Below are positions 45,928-54,744 of a DNA stretch of 64,000 bases, in pieces. The notes beneath the pieces were generated by a model that did not search any database, had not been told where the DNA came from, and saw only the letters and a program-made list of their open reading frames with translations. The stretch is taken from contig NZ_FNFE01000009.1 of assembly GCF_900100335.1 (NCBI RefSeq), positions 124,001 through 188,000 on the forward strand, given 5' to 3'. Position numbers and translations under genes: made by a program. Position 1 is the stretch's first letter, and each line of letters starts with the position of its first letter. The DNA is from Natronorubrum texcoconense. Its GTDB lineage: Archaea > Halobacteriota > Halobacteria > Halobacteriales > Natrialbaceae.

Positions 45928-46515
45928 TTAGCGATTCTCAACCGCGGCCTCCTCGAGCGCCGTCTCGACGCCGCTGATCATCGTGTTCGCCGTCGTCCCG
46001 CCCTCGTCGCGCCAGTGGACCTCACCGGTGCCGTCGATGGCGATCGTCGTGGGTCGGAGCGCGACCTCGTAGTGGTCGTCGAGCGCACCGTCTTCGTCGT
46101 TACCGATCGTCCAGTCGCCGTCCTGTTCGGCCCACCAGTCGGCCAGTTCCGTTGCCGAGGGCTGGGCGCCGGCGCTCCCGTCGATGACGGAGAGCACGTG
46201 GACCGTTCCGTCGGGGCCGACGTCGACCGCCTCCTCGAGGCGGTCTCTGGCCTCCTCGACGCGCGGGAGGAGCGCCTTGCTGGTCGGACAGTTGAGTCGG
46301 GTGAAGTTGACCAGTTGGACCTGTCCGTCGGTGGGAACGCTGACCGTTCCGGCGTCGCTGCCGGGTCCGTCGACGGTCGTGACGTCGAACGGGGGTTCCG
46401 TTCGATCGGGTCCAGTCTCGCCCTCGCCGGTGGTCGATCCGCTCTCGCTCTCGTCGAGACAGCCGCTCAGCACCGCCAGTGGCGTCGCCGCTGCGATGAA
46501 GGACCGTCGGTTCAT
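45928..46515 (-). CDS. Thioredoxin-fold lipoprotein (TlpA/SCO-like)
   Basis: 195 residues. Tat-type N-terminus MNRRSFIAAATP with lipobox LAVLSGC, then a Thr/Glu linker. Thioredoxin-like domain: VQLVNFTRLNCPTSKALLPRVEE, LRPTTIAIDGTGEVHWRDEGG. The active site is CPTS (monothiol) rather than CxxC. Possibly a cell-surface redox or metal-delivery protein; monothiol form makes disulfide reductase activity doubtful. Confidence 0.85.
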   Translation of the reverse strand: MNRRSFIAAATPLAVLSGCLDESESGSTTGEGETGPDRTEPPFDVTTVDGPGSDAGTVSVPTDGQVQLVNFTRLNCPTSKALLPRVEEARDRLEEAVDVGPDGTVHVLSVIDGSAGAQPSATELADWWAEQDGDWTIGNDEDGALDDHYEVALRPTTIAIDGTGEVHWRDEGGTTANTMISGVETALEEAAVENR

Positions 46516-46641
46516 CTGATTGGGGTGCCGGATCGTCGGCTGTCGAGGGGACGACGCGGAGTCGGGTGTGTGTTACCCCTGCGTACTGGGCCGTCCGATC
46601 CATCACGCACCACTTTTGGTACCCTCACTTGAACGTCACCT

Positions 46642-47364
46642 ATGGACGTTTTCGACGACGAGGACGCGGCGCTCGAGTCCCAAATCGAGCGCCTCGAGGG
46701 CGAGGTTGCGACGCTCGAACGGACGATCCGGGCGACCGACGAGGACGTCGACGCCGAACTTCGGTCCCGGTTCGAGGCCGTCGCGGGCGAACTGCAGGCC
46801 GTGCTCGCCGAGTCGAACGGCGGTCACGGAACGATAAACACGCGGACCGGGGGGACGATCACGCCGCTCGCGGCCGATCCGGCGGACGTCTCGCTCGCGG
46901 ATATCGCCCACGCGCTCTCGAATCTCACTCGCTTTACGGGCCACGGGGCGGAGTTCTACAGCGTGGCTCGGCACGCGGTTCACGTCAGCTACGAGGTCGA
47001 AGCCCGGGGCGGCGGTCCCGCCGCCGTCCGCTGGGGACTGCTCCACGACGCCACGGAGGCCTACATCGCCGACGTCCCCGCGCCGGTCAAGCGGAGTCTA
47101 CCGGGCTACACCCACGCGGAAGCCGAACTCGCGGCGGTGGTCCGGGAGGCGTTCGATCTCGACCTCTCGAGTGCGGACGAACGGCTGGTCGATTCCGCAG
47201 ACGGCGACGTCGGCAGGTACGAACTGGCCGTCCACTTCCCCGACAGTCGATACGAGAAACCGGCCCTCGAGTGCAACCCTGCCGATCTGGAGCAGCAGTT
47301 AGGGACCGACAGCGGCGACGACGAATTGTTCCGCCGACGCGCTCGCGAACTGGGCTACGAGTGA
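46642..47364 (+). CDS. HD-domain phosphohydrolase (YfbR-like)
   Basis: 240 residues. A coiled-coil-like N-terminus (~55 residues) then an HD domain: FTGHGAEFYSVARHAVHVSYEVE, GLLHDATEAYIADVPAPVKRSL, typical of YfbR-type 5'-nucleotidases or phage HD proteins. Start ATG 46642. First of three same-strand genes for nucleotide or end-processing-type enzymes. Confidence 0.88.
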   Translation: MDVFDDEDAALESQIERLEGEVATLERTIRATDEDVDAELRSRFEAVAGELQAVLAESNGGHGTINTRTGGTITPLAADPADVSLADIAHALSNLTRFTGHGAEFYSVARHAVHVSYEVEARGGGPAAVRWGLLHDATEAYIADVPAPVKRSLPGYTHAEAELAAVVREAFDLDLSSADERLVDSADGDVGRYELAVHFPDSRYEKPALECNPADLEQQLGTDSGDDELFRRRARELGYE

Positions 47365-47507
47365 GTCGGTCGCTCGGGTGGGTTCGACTGGTGGCTGACT
47401 CGAGTCGGCTCGGCTGGAAGTCGACTCGAGGGCGGCCAGAACGCGGCCTTCGAGACGCGTTCGACAAACCGTTCGGATTTAGTACCCTTCCCGACAGAGT
47501 GTGCAGC

Positions 47508-48035
47508 GTGGCTCGTCCAACGCTCCTCGTCTACTGCGGGCTGCCCGGCGTCGGCAAGTCGATGGCCTCCGGCTACACCGCCGATCGACTCCCGGCGACG
47601 CGGTACCGCAGCGACGAAATTCGGAAGGCTCTGTTTCCCGACCCGACCTACTCGTCCGCCGAGAGCGACGCGACCTACGCCGAACTGCTCGAGCGCGCCC
47701 GCGAGGACCTCGAGACGGGCTCGGACGTCGTCCTCGACGCGACGTTTCGCACGACCGCCCGACGCGAGCAAGCGGCGGTTGCCGCTCGCGAGGCCGACGC
47801 GGACGTCCGATTCGTCCGCGTGACCTGCGAGCTCGAGGTCGTCGAGGACCGACTCGCCGAGCGGACGAACTCGATTAGCGACGCCGAGTTCGAACAGCAC
47901 CTGCTGCTGCGCGACTCGTTCGAATCGATCGACCGCGACCACGTCGTCGTCGACAACTCGGGGACGATCGAGGAGACCCGCGCACAGCTCGATCGACTGG
48001 TGTTGTCCGCGCCGCGCGAACAGTCGACTCGGTGA
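47508..48035 (+). CDS. P-loop kinase (AAA_33 / zeta-toxin or polynucleotide-kinase-like)
   Basis: 175 residues. Walker A CGLPGVGKSMASGYTADRL, base-binding/Asp motif YRSDEIRKALFPD, DVVLDATFRTTARRE, C-terminal helices. The group includes T4 Pnk-type kinases and zeta toxins; target unknown. GTG 47508 is chosen because a TTTAGTAC box lies 27 nt upstream; GTG 47499 is also possible. It is 143 bp after the HD gene. Confidence 0.85.
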   Translation: MARPTLLVYCGLPGVGKSMASGYTADRLPATRYRSDEIRKALFPDPTYSSAESDATYAELLERAREDLETGSDVVLDATFRTTARREQAAVAAREADADVRFVRVTCELEVVEDRLAERTNSISDAEFEQHLLLRDSFESIDRDHVVVDNSGTIEETRAQLDRLVLSAPREQSTR

Positions 48036-48181
48036 GTACGCGTGCGCGAGTGGAATAGCACGGACACCCACTCGGCAGCACGAGTATGCAACCGGAATCG
48101 AGCACTCGCACAGCACACCGTCACGCGGTCGGAACCGCGGCGGCTAAGACGCTACCCTCTCGAGAGGTTACATATCTTCAG

Positions 48182-49357
48182 ATGACGACGATCAAGGACA
48201 GCGTTCACGACTATATCGAACTCGACCCCACCGCCGAGGCGCTGCTCGATACCGCCGAAATGCAGCGGCTGCGCTCCGTACGGCAGTTGAGCACCGTCCA
48301 GCTCGTCTATCCCTCCGCGAACCACACGCGTTTCGAACACAGCCTCGGCGTCTACCACCTCGCCTCGCGAGCCGTCGACCAGTTGGACCTCGAGCCCGAC
48401 CTCGGGGATCGCCTGCGCGCGGCCGCGCTGGTCCACGACGTCGGCCACGGGCCGTTCGGCCACCAGACCGAAGCCGCCATCGAGCGCCACCTCGGCCGTC
48501 ACCACGACGAGATCGAGTGGCTGCTAACCGACAGCGACCTCGGCGACGTCCTCGAGGCGCGAGGACTCGATCCCGAAGCCGTCGCAGCGACCGTCGACGG
48601 CCGCGGCCCGCTCGGGGAACTCGTCTCCGGTCCGCTGGACGTCGACCGGCTGGACTACCTCGTTCGGGACGCCCACCACACCGGCGTCCCGTACGGCACC
48701 ATCGACCACGCGCGCCTGCTCTACTCGCTGCGGATCGTCGACGGCGAACTCGCGCTCGAGGCCGGTGACGTCGCGACCGCCGAGAGCGCGCTGATCGCCC
48801 GGACGCTGATGAACGCGACCGTCTACCGCCACCACGTCTCGCGGATCGCGGGCGCGATGCTCGACCGTGCGAGCGAACGACTCCTCGCCGACGGCGCCGT
48901 CGATGCCGACCGGTTCACGCGGCTGACCGACGCCGAACTGCTCGCCACGCTCGAGGGCCACGCGCCGACGGCCGACGTCGCGACTCGTCTGCGCGAACGG
49001 CGCCTCTACAAGCGGGCGGTCTGGCTCCCCCGCGGCGACGTCCCCGATCGGTTCGCCGGCCTCGAGTACGATCGCACGCGCGACCTCGAGCGCGAAATCG
49101 CCGCCGTCGCAAATGTGGACCCCGCAGCCGTCGTCGTCGACAGCCCCGCCGAACCCAGTTCGCCCGAATCGCGTGCCCGAATCGTCGTCGACGGCGACCT
49201 GCGGCGACTCGAGGAGCGGTCGTCGCTGGTCGCCGGGCTGGACGCCTGCGCGCGAGAAATTTGGCGACTGGGGATCTACGCGCGGCCGGATGCGGTCGAA
49301 TCGGTCCGGGAGGCGGCGGGGGACGTGCTCGAGGTCGACGCCGACGTAGTTCCGTAG
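48182..49357 (+). CDS. HD-domain dNTPase-like protein (SAMHD1 type)
   Basis: 391 residues from ATG 48182. HD motifs of the dGTPase/SAMHD1 group: HTRFEHSLGVYHLASRAVDQL, AALVHDVGHGPFGHQTEAAIE, and the later SGPLDVDRLDYLVRDAHHTGVPYG, all three matching the deoxynucleotide triphosphohydrolase pattern. Could hydrolyse dNTPs or a nucleotide signal. Confidence 0.92.
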   Translation: MTTIKDSVHDYIELDPTAEALLDTAEMQRLRSVRQLSTVQLVYPSANHTRFEHSLGVYHLASRAVDQLDLEPDLGDRLRAAALVHDVGHGPFGHQTEAAIERHLGRHHDEIEWLLTDSDLGDVLEARGLDPEAVAATVDGRGPLGELVSGPLDVDRLDYLVRDAHHTGVPYGTIDHARLLYSLRIVDGELALEAGDVATAESALIARTLMNATVYRHHVSRIAGAMLDRASERLLADGAVDADRFTRLTDAELLATLEGHAPTADVATRLRERRLYKRAVWLPRGDVPDRFAGLEYDRTRDLEREIAAVANVDPAAVVVDSPAEPSSPESRARIVVDGDLRRLEERSSLVAGLDACAREIWRLGIYARPDAVESVREAAGDVLEVDADVVP

Positions 49358-49402
49358 TTTCGGATCGGTCGTCGGCTGAGCGTCGCTGCAGTCCGATCGA
49401 AT

Positions 49403-49678
49403 CACGTACGGTGCGCGCGCTGAGCCGCGGCGAGCGGACAGTGAGCCGCGACTTGTAGCCGTGCGAGGTCGTCGCGAGTGAAACGAGCGACTGCGTGGAA
49501 GACGCTTTGCGTCTTCCTCTGGATGAGCGAACACCCGAAGGGTGTGAGTGAATCGGTTGGGGAGGACGTGGTCAACCCCCTGTCGCCAGGGACAGAGCGC
49601 TCCTCGTCTCTCTGGTCTCAATCACGAGTGTATCGACGCTCGACGGGACACTCCTCGTCTCTCCGACTGCAAAAGGGG
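49403..49678. repeat. Dispersed noncoding repeat, copy B
   Basis: Matches copy A at 42262-42467 through CGCGCTGAGCCGCG, an exact 23-nt block (49549-49571) and the shared CTG..GCCAGGG core and tail. It is longer than A. It carries its own perfect hairpins GAAGACGC-TTT-GCGTCTTC (49498-49516) and ACACCC-GAA-GGGTGT (49531-49545). Fills most of the 446-bp gap before the next gene. Confidence 0.75.
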
Positions 49679-49803
49679 AGCACAGGGATCACTATCGTCG
49701 AAATCCGTAGCAGAAGCCGCTCGTTCTCGAGCGACACTATCACCGAGACGGGGCTCAGTAACTCGATCAAAAAGTTATAGCCATTCGGACATGATGTGGT
49801 GGT

Positions 49804-50028
49804 ATGCCGTCGTTGGACGGTTTCAAAACGTGGTTCGAGTACGACATCCTCATCACGGCGTTCGCCGTCGTCCTGGTCGTCGTCCTCGTCGGGCTGGAAC
49901 GATTCGTCGGGGTCGCGAGGCGGCTGCCACTCGAGCATCCGGCGTTCGCGCTCGCCGTCACGGGTGTCGGTTTCGGGGTGATCCTCATCCTGCTCTGGGT
50001 CGCAAGCCGGCTGAACACGCAGCCGTAA
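49804..50028 (+). CDS. Small membrane protein, unknown function
   Basis: 74 residues, two hydrophobic segments (LITAFAVVLVVVLVGL; FALAVTGVGFGVILILLWVA) after a short N-terminal MPSLDGFKTWFEYD. TATA-like AAAAGTTATAG about 28 nt before the ATG supports transcription. No family recognised. Confidence 0.7.
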   Translation: MPSLDGFKTWFEYDILITAFAVVLVVVLVGLERFVGVARRLPLEHPAFALAVTGVGFGVILILLWVASRLNTQP

Positions 50029-50083
50029 TCGATACCCAGGACCCGTTTCGAGTCGATGGCTCGTGTCGACGGCGCACCGCTGG

Positions 50084-50392
50084 TCACTCGCCCGAACCGG
50101 GCGTCTCGGTGGCGTCCATCCGTCGTTCGTACTTCTCGAGCGCTTCCTCGAGCGCCGCCTCGGCGTCGACCTCGAGCGAGTCCGCGAGCGCGAGCGTCGC
50201 AAAGAGCACGTCGCCGATCTCGTCGGTTTCGAGGGTTAGTTCCTCGGGTTCGGTACCGTACTCCGTCGACGTGTTCGCGTCCTTCGCGAGCTCGCCGACC
50301 TCCGAGACGAGATCGAGCAGGCGGAACTCGGGCGGCGTCTCGAGGTCGTATTCGTCCACGAACGCGGCGACAGCGGCCTGCTGGTCGTTCAT
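50084..50392 (-). CDS. MazG nucleotide pyrophosphohydrolase domain protein
   Basis: 102 residues from ATG 50392. MazG motif: LLDLVSEVGELAKDANT...DEIGDVLFATLALADSL, with the EVGEL and EIGD acidic metal ligands. Such proteins hydrolyse (d)NTPs to (d)NMP + PPi as house-cleaning enzymes. The long frame extending upstream antisense to the next gene is not used. Confidence 0.92.
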   Translation of the reverse strand: MNDQQAAVAAFVDEYDLETPPEFRLLDLVSEVGELAKDANTSTEYGTEPEELTLETDEIGDVLFATLALADSLEVDAEAALEEALEKYERRMDATETPGSGE

Positions 50393-50503
50393 ACGGCTAC
50401 GTGAGTTCCCAACATCAAGAACCGACCGAAACGCGATTGGTCCAACCGAGAACCGGTCGGGGAAGAACAACGACCAAGTAGGGATCGGCCGTACTCGGGT
50501 GCC

Positions 50504-51355
50504 ATGACGAGCGTCCACGAACTCGAGCGAACTGCGATCGAGGCCTGTACGGTCGGCGGTGCGTACCTGCGCGACGCCTACCGTGCTGAGGATACGGACG
50601 TCGACGCGGGTGCCCACGACGTAAAATCCAGCGCGGACACGGGTGCAGAGCGACGGATTCTCGAGGCGATCCGCGCCGCGTTCCCCGACCACGCCATCGT
50701 CGCCGAGGAATCGGGCCGCCACGAGGGGACGGGCGAGTACACGTGGCTCGTGGATCCGCTGGACGGGACGAACAACTTCGAGTCGGGACTGCCGTCGTTC
50801 GCGACGGCGGTGACGGTGCTCGAGGGCGTCGAATCCGGCTCGTCGACTTCCGACGCAGAACCCGTTCTCGGCGTCGTCTACGTCCCGCTGCTCGACGATC
50901 TCTACGTCGCCACTCGAGGCGGGGACGTCCGATACAACGGGCAGCCGGTCGACGCGCACAGCGACGCCAGCCCCGAGACGGCCACCGTCGTTTCGGTCAT
51001 CGGCCACGACGTGAAACGCCGGCCCGAGCAGGCGGCCGTCTCCGCGTCGATCAACCGGGCGCTCGAGGACCGCTGCAAGCGCCGCCTCGAGAGCTGGTCG
51101 CCGACGGTCCACTGGGGGCTGCTCGCTCGCGGGCGACTGGACGGTATCGTCTGCTATCGGCCGGACGCGGAGGAACAGCTGTTGGGTGAGCTGTTCGCGG
51201 CCGAGAGCGGACTGCTCGCGGCGAGTGGCGGTGGTGATCGCGCGGGATGCGACGACGGGAACAGCGAGGACCGCGGCGAGTGGTTCGTCGCCGCCGGAAA
51301 CGAGCCGGTGTTCGATGCGCTCCGCGAGGTCGTCGACGAGACCGTCCGGCGGTGA
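50504..51355 (+). CDS. Inositol monophosphatase / FBPase-like phosphatase
   Basis: 283 residues. Motif LVDPLDGTNNFESGLPSFATAV, DHAIVAEESG with first metal site, and GGDVRYNGQPVDAH. The family spans inositol monophosphatase, archaeal fructose bisphosphatase and PAP phosphatase; the substrate is not certain. The usual late motif (WDxxAG) is replaced by an altered region (GIVCYRPDAEEQLLGE), so activity may differ. Divergent from mazG, 111 bp apart. Confidence 0.88.
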   Translation: MTSVHELERTAIEACTVGGAYLRDAYRAEDTDVDAGAHDVKSSADTGAERRILEAIRAAFPDHAIVAEESGRHEGTGEYTWLVDPLDGTNNFESGLPSFATAVTVLEGVESGSSTSDAEPVLGVVYVPLLDDLYVATRGGDVRYNGQPVDAHSDASPETATVVSVIGHDVKRRPEQAAVSASINRALEDRCKRRLESWSPTVHWGLLARGRLDGIVCYRPDAEEQLLGELFAAESGLLAASGGGDRAGCDDGNSEDRGEWFVAAGNEPVFDALREVVDETVRR

Positions 51356-51429
51356 GCGTCGGCAGCGTGGTCACCCGTCTTTCCCATTCTGGCACAATAC
51401 GTTTTACCTCCCCAGTCCTCCGTCCGGGT

Positions 51430-52023
51430 ATGGCCGAAACCACCGCCGAAATCGTGCTGTTCGAGGGCTTCGACGAACTGGACGCGATCGGTCCCTACGA
51501 AGTGCTCGAGAACGCCGCCCAGGCCGGCGCCGACCTCGAGACGAGTCTGGTGACCCTCGAGGAGACGGACATGGTGACCGCGAGTCACGACCTGCGAGTC
51601 GAGTCCCAGGGAACGCTGGGACAGCCCGATATCCTGATCGTCCCCGGCGGCGGCTGGACGACGGCGAACGAGGGCGTCCGCGCGGTCGTCGACGACGGAG
51701 CGCTGGGCGACGCGGTCGACGAACGGTTCACCGAGGGCTCGACCGTCGCCTCGGTCTGTACCGGCGCGATGGTGCTCGCCGAAGCGGGGCTGCTCGAGGG
51801 CCGGCCCGCGGCGACCCATCCGGTCGCGGAGGACGACCTCGAGGCGTCCGCGGCGAACGTGGTCGACGAGCGGATCGTCGACGACGGCGACGTGCTGACC
51901 GCGGGCGGCGTCACGTCGGGGCTGGATCTCGCGCTGTGGATCGTCGAGCGCGAGTTCGGCGAGGAGATCGCGAGCGAGGTGAGCGAGTTGATGGAGTACG
52001 AGCGCGGCGAAGTGTTCGGCTGA
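51430..52023 (+). CDS. DJ-1/PfpI family protein
   Basis: 197 residues. GATase-like fold with IVLFEGFDELDAIGPYEVLE at the N-terminus and the nucleophile Cys in TVASVCTGAMVLAEAGLLEG, then ATHPVAEDDLE. Family members include deglycases, proteases and isonitrile hydratase; the FEGFDELDAIGPYEVL pattern is closest to the isonitrile-hydratase/AraC-N-terminal type. Start at ATG 51430 with a GTTTTAC box 26 nt upstream. Confidence 0.9.
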   Translation: MAETTAEIVLFEGFDELDAIGPYEVLENAAQAGADLETSLVTLEETDMVTASHDLRVESQGTLGQPDILIVPGGGWTTANEGVRAVVDDGALGDAVDERFTEGSTVASVCTGAMVLAEAGLLEGRPAATHPVAEDDLEASAANVVDERIVDDGDVLTAGGVTSGLDLALWIVEREFGEEIASEVSELMEYERGEVFG

Positions 52024-52189
52024 GATCGCAGCCCCTCTGTCGTGGGTCGACGTCGAGAACACGCGACAGCAGTTCCGGATGCCATCCGACTCGATCCGCG
52101 GCGAGCCGGCTACGCGGCGGCTCTCGTCGTGACGACCTTCCTGTGGCGACTCCCGCTGTGATGACGCCCCTTTCTTGTCACACCTCCTG

Positions 52190-53311
52190 TTACCGAACCC
52201 GATCGAGCGTCACCGAGACGGTCGTTCCACGCGGATGGTTGTCGGTGATCTCGAGGTCGCCGTCGAGGAGATCCAGCACGGTCGTCACCAGATAGAGGCC
52301 GGTCCCCATCCCCGAGTCGGCGTCGAACCTGGCGTCGGGATCACTGAGGAGGTGCTTTTGGGAGTCGGAGATGCCGACCCCATCGTCCGCGACGACGACC
52401 GTCGTTCGATCGACCGTCGTCTCGAGTGCGACCGTGACCGACGCGGTGGACCGATCGGTGTGGACGGCGGCGTTCGAGAGCAGTTGCGCGAACACGGAGC
52501 CGAGCGTCGGTGAGGCGGAGACGACGACGGGTTCGTCCGGCAGCGCCGTTCGATCGACGGCGACGGCGTCGCCGAACTCCTGGCGAAGCCGGTCCAGTTC
52601 CGTCTCGAGGACGGCGACGAGGTCGCAGGGTTCGCGTTCGACGTCGATATCGGCGGCGAGGACGTCCATGAGTTCGGCGGCCGTATCCGTGAGCTCGAGG
52701 GTGTGCGTTGCAGCCTCGAGCAGCGCCTCGAGAGCCGGTTCGTCTCGGGGATCGACGCCCGATCGGAGCTGATCCCCCCAGCCGACGACCATACTCAGGT
52801 CGTTGCGGATGTCGGTTCTGACGAGTCGATTCAGCAGTGCGAGTCGGTGGTTCCTGTCGAGAAGCTGGCGCTGGGTTCGCGCTCGCTCGATCGCGTACCC
52901 GATCGTTCGAAGGAGCAGTTCGGCCGTGATCGAGCCCTTGACGAGGTAATCCTGTGCGCCACACCGGATCGCGTCGACGCCGAGTTCTCCCTCGTCGTGT
53001 CCCGTCAGCACGACGATCGGGACCGACGGGGCACGGTCGACGAGCCGATCGATCGTCTCGAGCCCGGCGCTGTCCGGGAGGGTGAGATCGAGCAAGACGA
53101 CGTCCGGTGGCTCGGACTCCACTCGTTCGATGGCGGCCGAGAGCCGATCGACGTGCTCGACCGAGTCGATGCTGACCGCGGCGTCACGGCCGCTCCGCTC
53201 GAGTGCGGTCTGGTGCTCCGTGATCAGCCGGTCGACGAACCGAGCGTCGTCGGGATTGTCCTCGACGAGCAGGAGGTCGACCGCACGCAACGAGTCCATT
53301 TCGCACACCAT
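52190..53311 (-). CDS. Receiver-plus-histidine-kinase-like protein lacking the phospho-acceptor His
   Basis: 373 residues. Receiver domain VDLLLVEDNPDDARFVDRL, phospho-Asp in DVVLLDLTLPDSAG, Lys in QDYLVKGSI. Then a coil and dimerisation helix LNRLVRTDIRNDLSMVVGWGDQL. Here the His usual in haloarchaeal H boxes (R-H-D/N-IRN) is Thr (codon 52814-52816). The ATPase domain is intact (LLSNAAVHTD, VADDGVGISDSQ, GMGTGLYLVTTVL). It may act on another protein or dimerise with an intact kinase. ATG 53299 is an alternative start. Divergent from the next gene. Confidence 0.88.
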   Translation of the reverse strand: MVCEMDSLRAVDLLLVEDNPDDARFVDRLITEHQTALERSGRDAAVSIDSVEHVDRLSAAIERVESEPPDVVLLDLTLPDSAGLETIDRLVDRAPSVPIVVLTGHDEGELGVDAIRCGAQDYLVKGSITAELLLRTIGYAIERARTQRQLLDRNHRLALLNRLVRTDIRNDLSMVVGWGDQLRSGVDPRDEPALEALLEAATHTLELTDTAAELMDVLAADIDVEREPCDLVAVLETELDRLRQEFGDAVAVDRTALPDEPVVVSASPTLGSVFAQLLSNAAVHTDRSTASVTVALETTVDRTTVVVADDGVGISDSQKHLLSDPDARFDADSGMGTGLYLVTTVLDLLDGDLEITDNHPRGTTVSVTLDRVR

Positions 53312-53510
53312 GGGATGCGACCATGCTATCAGTTCCGGTGTCGTTCGAACGCCTGGTACGTTCCGCGGCACCCGAGTGACTCGAGCGACCCGATCGGAGA
53401 CCCCGTGCAGTCGAGCGACGCGAAACGCTTCCTCTCGTTGATCGCTTCGCCTCCCGGGCGAATGCGCCACGAGACCGAATAGCTAAGCCCCTGCCGTCGG
53501 ACTCTCTCAC

Positions 53511-54332
53511 ATGACTCGTCGCGAACTGGACGTTCCACGGGCGACTCATACGGCGCTCGACGCGTTCGCGCTGCTCTCGAAGAAGTGGCACCCGGTCGTC
53601 GTTGCCGTGCTCCATCACCACGGCTCGCTCGGATTCAACGGCCTCCTCGAGGCGATCCCGGACCTCTCGGGGAAGGTATTGACCGACACGCTCGAGGCGT
53701 TGCAGGACGCCGGGCTCGTCGACCGAACGGTCGTCAGCGAGTCGCCGCTCAGAGTCGAGTACGAACTCACCGAGGCGGGAGCGGACCTCGAGCCGATCTT
53801 CGATGATTTGGGTGCGTGGGGGGACCGACACCTCGGGGCCGCGACGCCAACGATCCTGCTCGCCGACGCCGATCGGCGAATCACCGACCTGTACGGACAG
53901 TGGTTGGCCGATCGCTACACCGTCGCTCGAGCGCACACCGCCGATGACGTCGATCGCTACCTGCGGGAGTCGATCGACGTCGTGGTCTACGACGAGGGGC
54001 TTCCGGGAGTCAGCGCAGCCGACGTCCCTCCCGCCGCTGGGGAGGGGTGCCGGACGATCCTGCTCGTCGGTGACCGACCCGAACTCGATCTGCTCGAGAT
54101 CGAGTGCGACGACGTGCGACGCAAGCCGATCGTCCGCGAGACGCTGCTCGAGGCGATCGACGACCAACTGCGCCGACGGGGCGAGTCGGCCGACGACCGC
54201 GAACGCGGCTCGCTGGTCGCCAAGCGGTCGCTTCTCGAGTCGGTGTACTCGCAGGACCGTCTCACACGGCAGGCGGCGTACCGCGACCTCGAGTCGCAAC
54301 TCGAGGCGCTTTCGGACGGACTCGAGAAGTGA
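53511..54332 (+). CDS. HxlR winged helix fused to receiver and HalX-like tail
   Basis: 273 residues. Residues 1-105 form an HxlR-type winged helix (LDAFALLSKKWHPVVVAVLHHHGSLGFNGLLEAI, SGKVLTDTLEALQDAGLVDR, YELTEAGADLEPI). Residues 112-230 resemble a response-regulator receiver (TILLADADRRITDLYGQWLADRYTVARAHTADDVDRYL, Asp in VVYDEGLPG, KPIVRETLLEAI). A C-terminal helix (LVAKRSLLESVYSQDRLTRQAAYRDLESQLEALSDGLEK) matches the HalX coiled tail. Fusion of a DNA-binding domain in front of a receiver-HalX is unusual. Divergent from the receiver/kinase gene, suggesting functional pairing. Confidence 0.85.
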   Translation: MTRRELDVPRATHTALDAFALLSKKWHPVVVAVLHHHGSLGFNGLLEAIPDLSGKVLTDTLEALQDAGLVDRTVVSESPLRVEYELTEAGADLEPIFDDLGAWGDRHLGAATPTILLADADRRITDLYGQWLADRYTVARAHTADDVDRYLRESIDVVVYDEGLPGVSAADVPPAAGEGCRTILLVGDRPELDLLEIECDDVRRKPIVRETLLEAIDDQLRRRGESADDRERGSLVAKRSLLESVYSQDRLTRQAAYRDLESQLEALSDGLEK

Positions 54333-54744
54333 CCGTCGTCGTCACGAGCTGATTCTGCCATTCGCTCGGCGAGGAGTTCGTATGGTCGATCTGCCGTCGA
54401 ACTATAGTAGCCACTGGAAGTCAGTGCACACCCGATCGCACGACGGCCGCGCGGTTCGGAGCGTATGCGGTTCGAAACGAACGGAGTGAGTGAGAACCGC
54501 ACAAAGCGAACGGGGAGCGTAAGCGACCCGTGAGCAAACGGAGTGAGTGAGAACCGCGGATAGTGCGATCGGTGTGTAAACAGTTCCAGGTGTTACTATA
54601 CTGCGTTCGCTTTTTGCGGTCAGCGGATGAGCAAGACGGGTTGGGGTGCGAGAACGGTTACTCTGCAGTAACCTTCGCGCATACGTTCGGCTCAGATAAC
54701 CGTTAAGCGGCGATGCAGTGAGTCAACTGTACGAGCAATTTCCG
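54333..54744. other. Intergenic region holding a MITE-like element
   Basis: Most of the 412 bp is the inverted-repeat element described at 54403-54600. The remainder (54601-54744) holds the promoter region of the DUF4870-like gene; I see no gene. Confidence 0.5.
54403..54600. repeat. MITE-like element with ~38-bp imperfect inverted repeats
   Basis: Left arm 54403-54441 (TATAGTAGCCACTGGAAGTC...) pairs with right arm 54563-54600 (GTGCGATCGGTGTGTAAACA...) read as reverse complement, with few mismatches. The centre has a 21-bp direct repeat twice (54480-54500 and 54537-54557, core GGAGTGAGTGAGAACCGC) and GGAGCGTAAGCGACCCGTGAGC, close to a block in repeat copy A. No coding potential. Confidence 0.7.
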
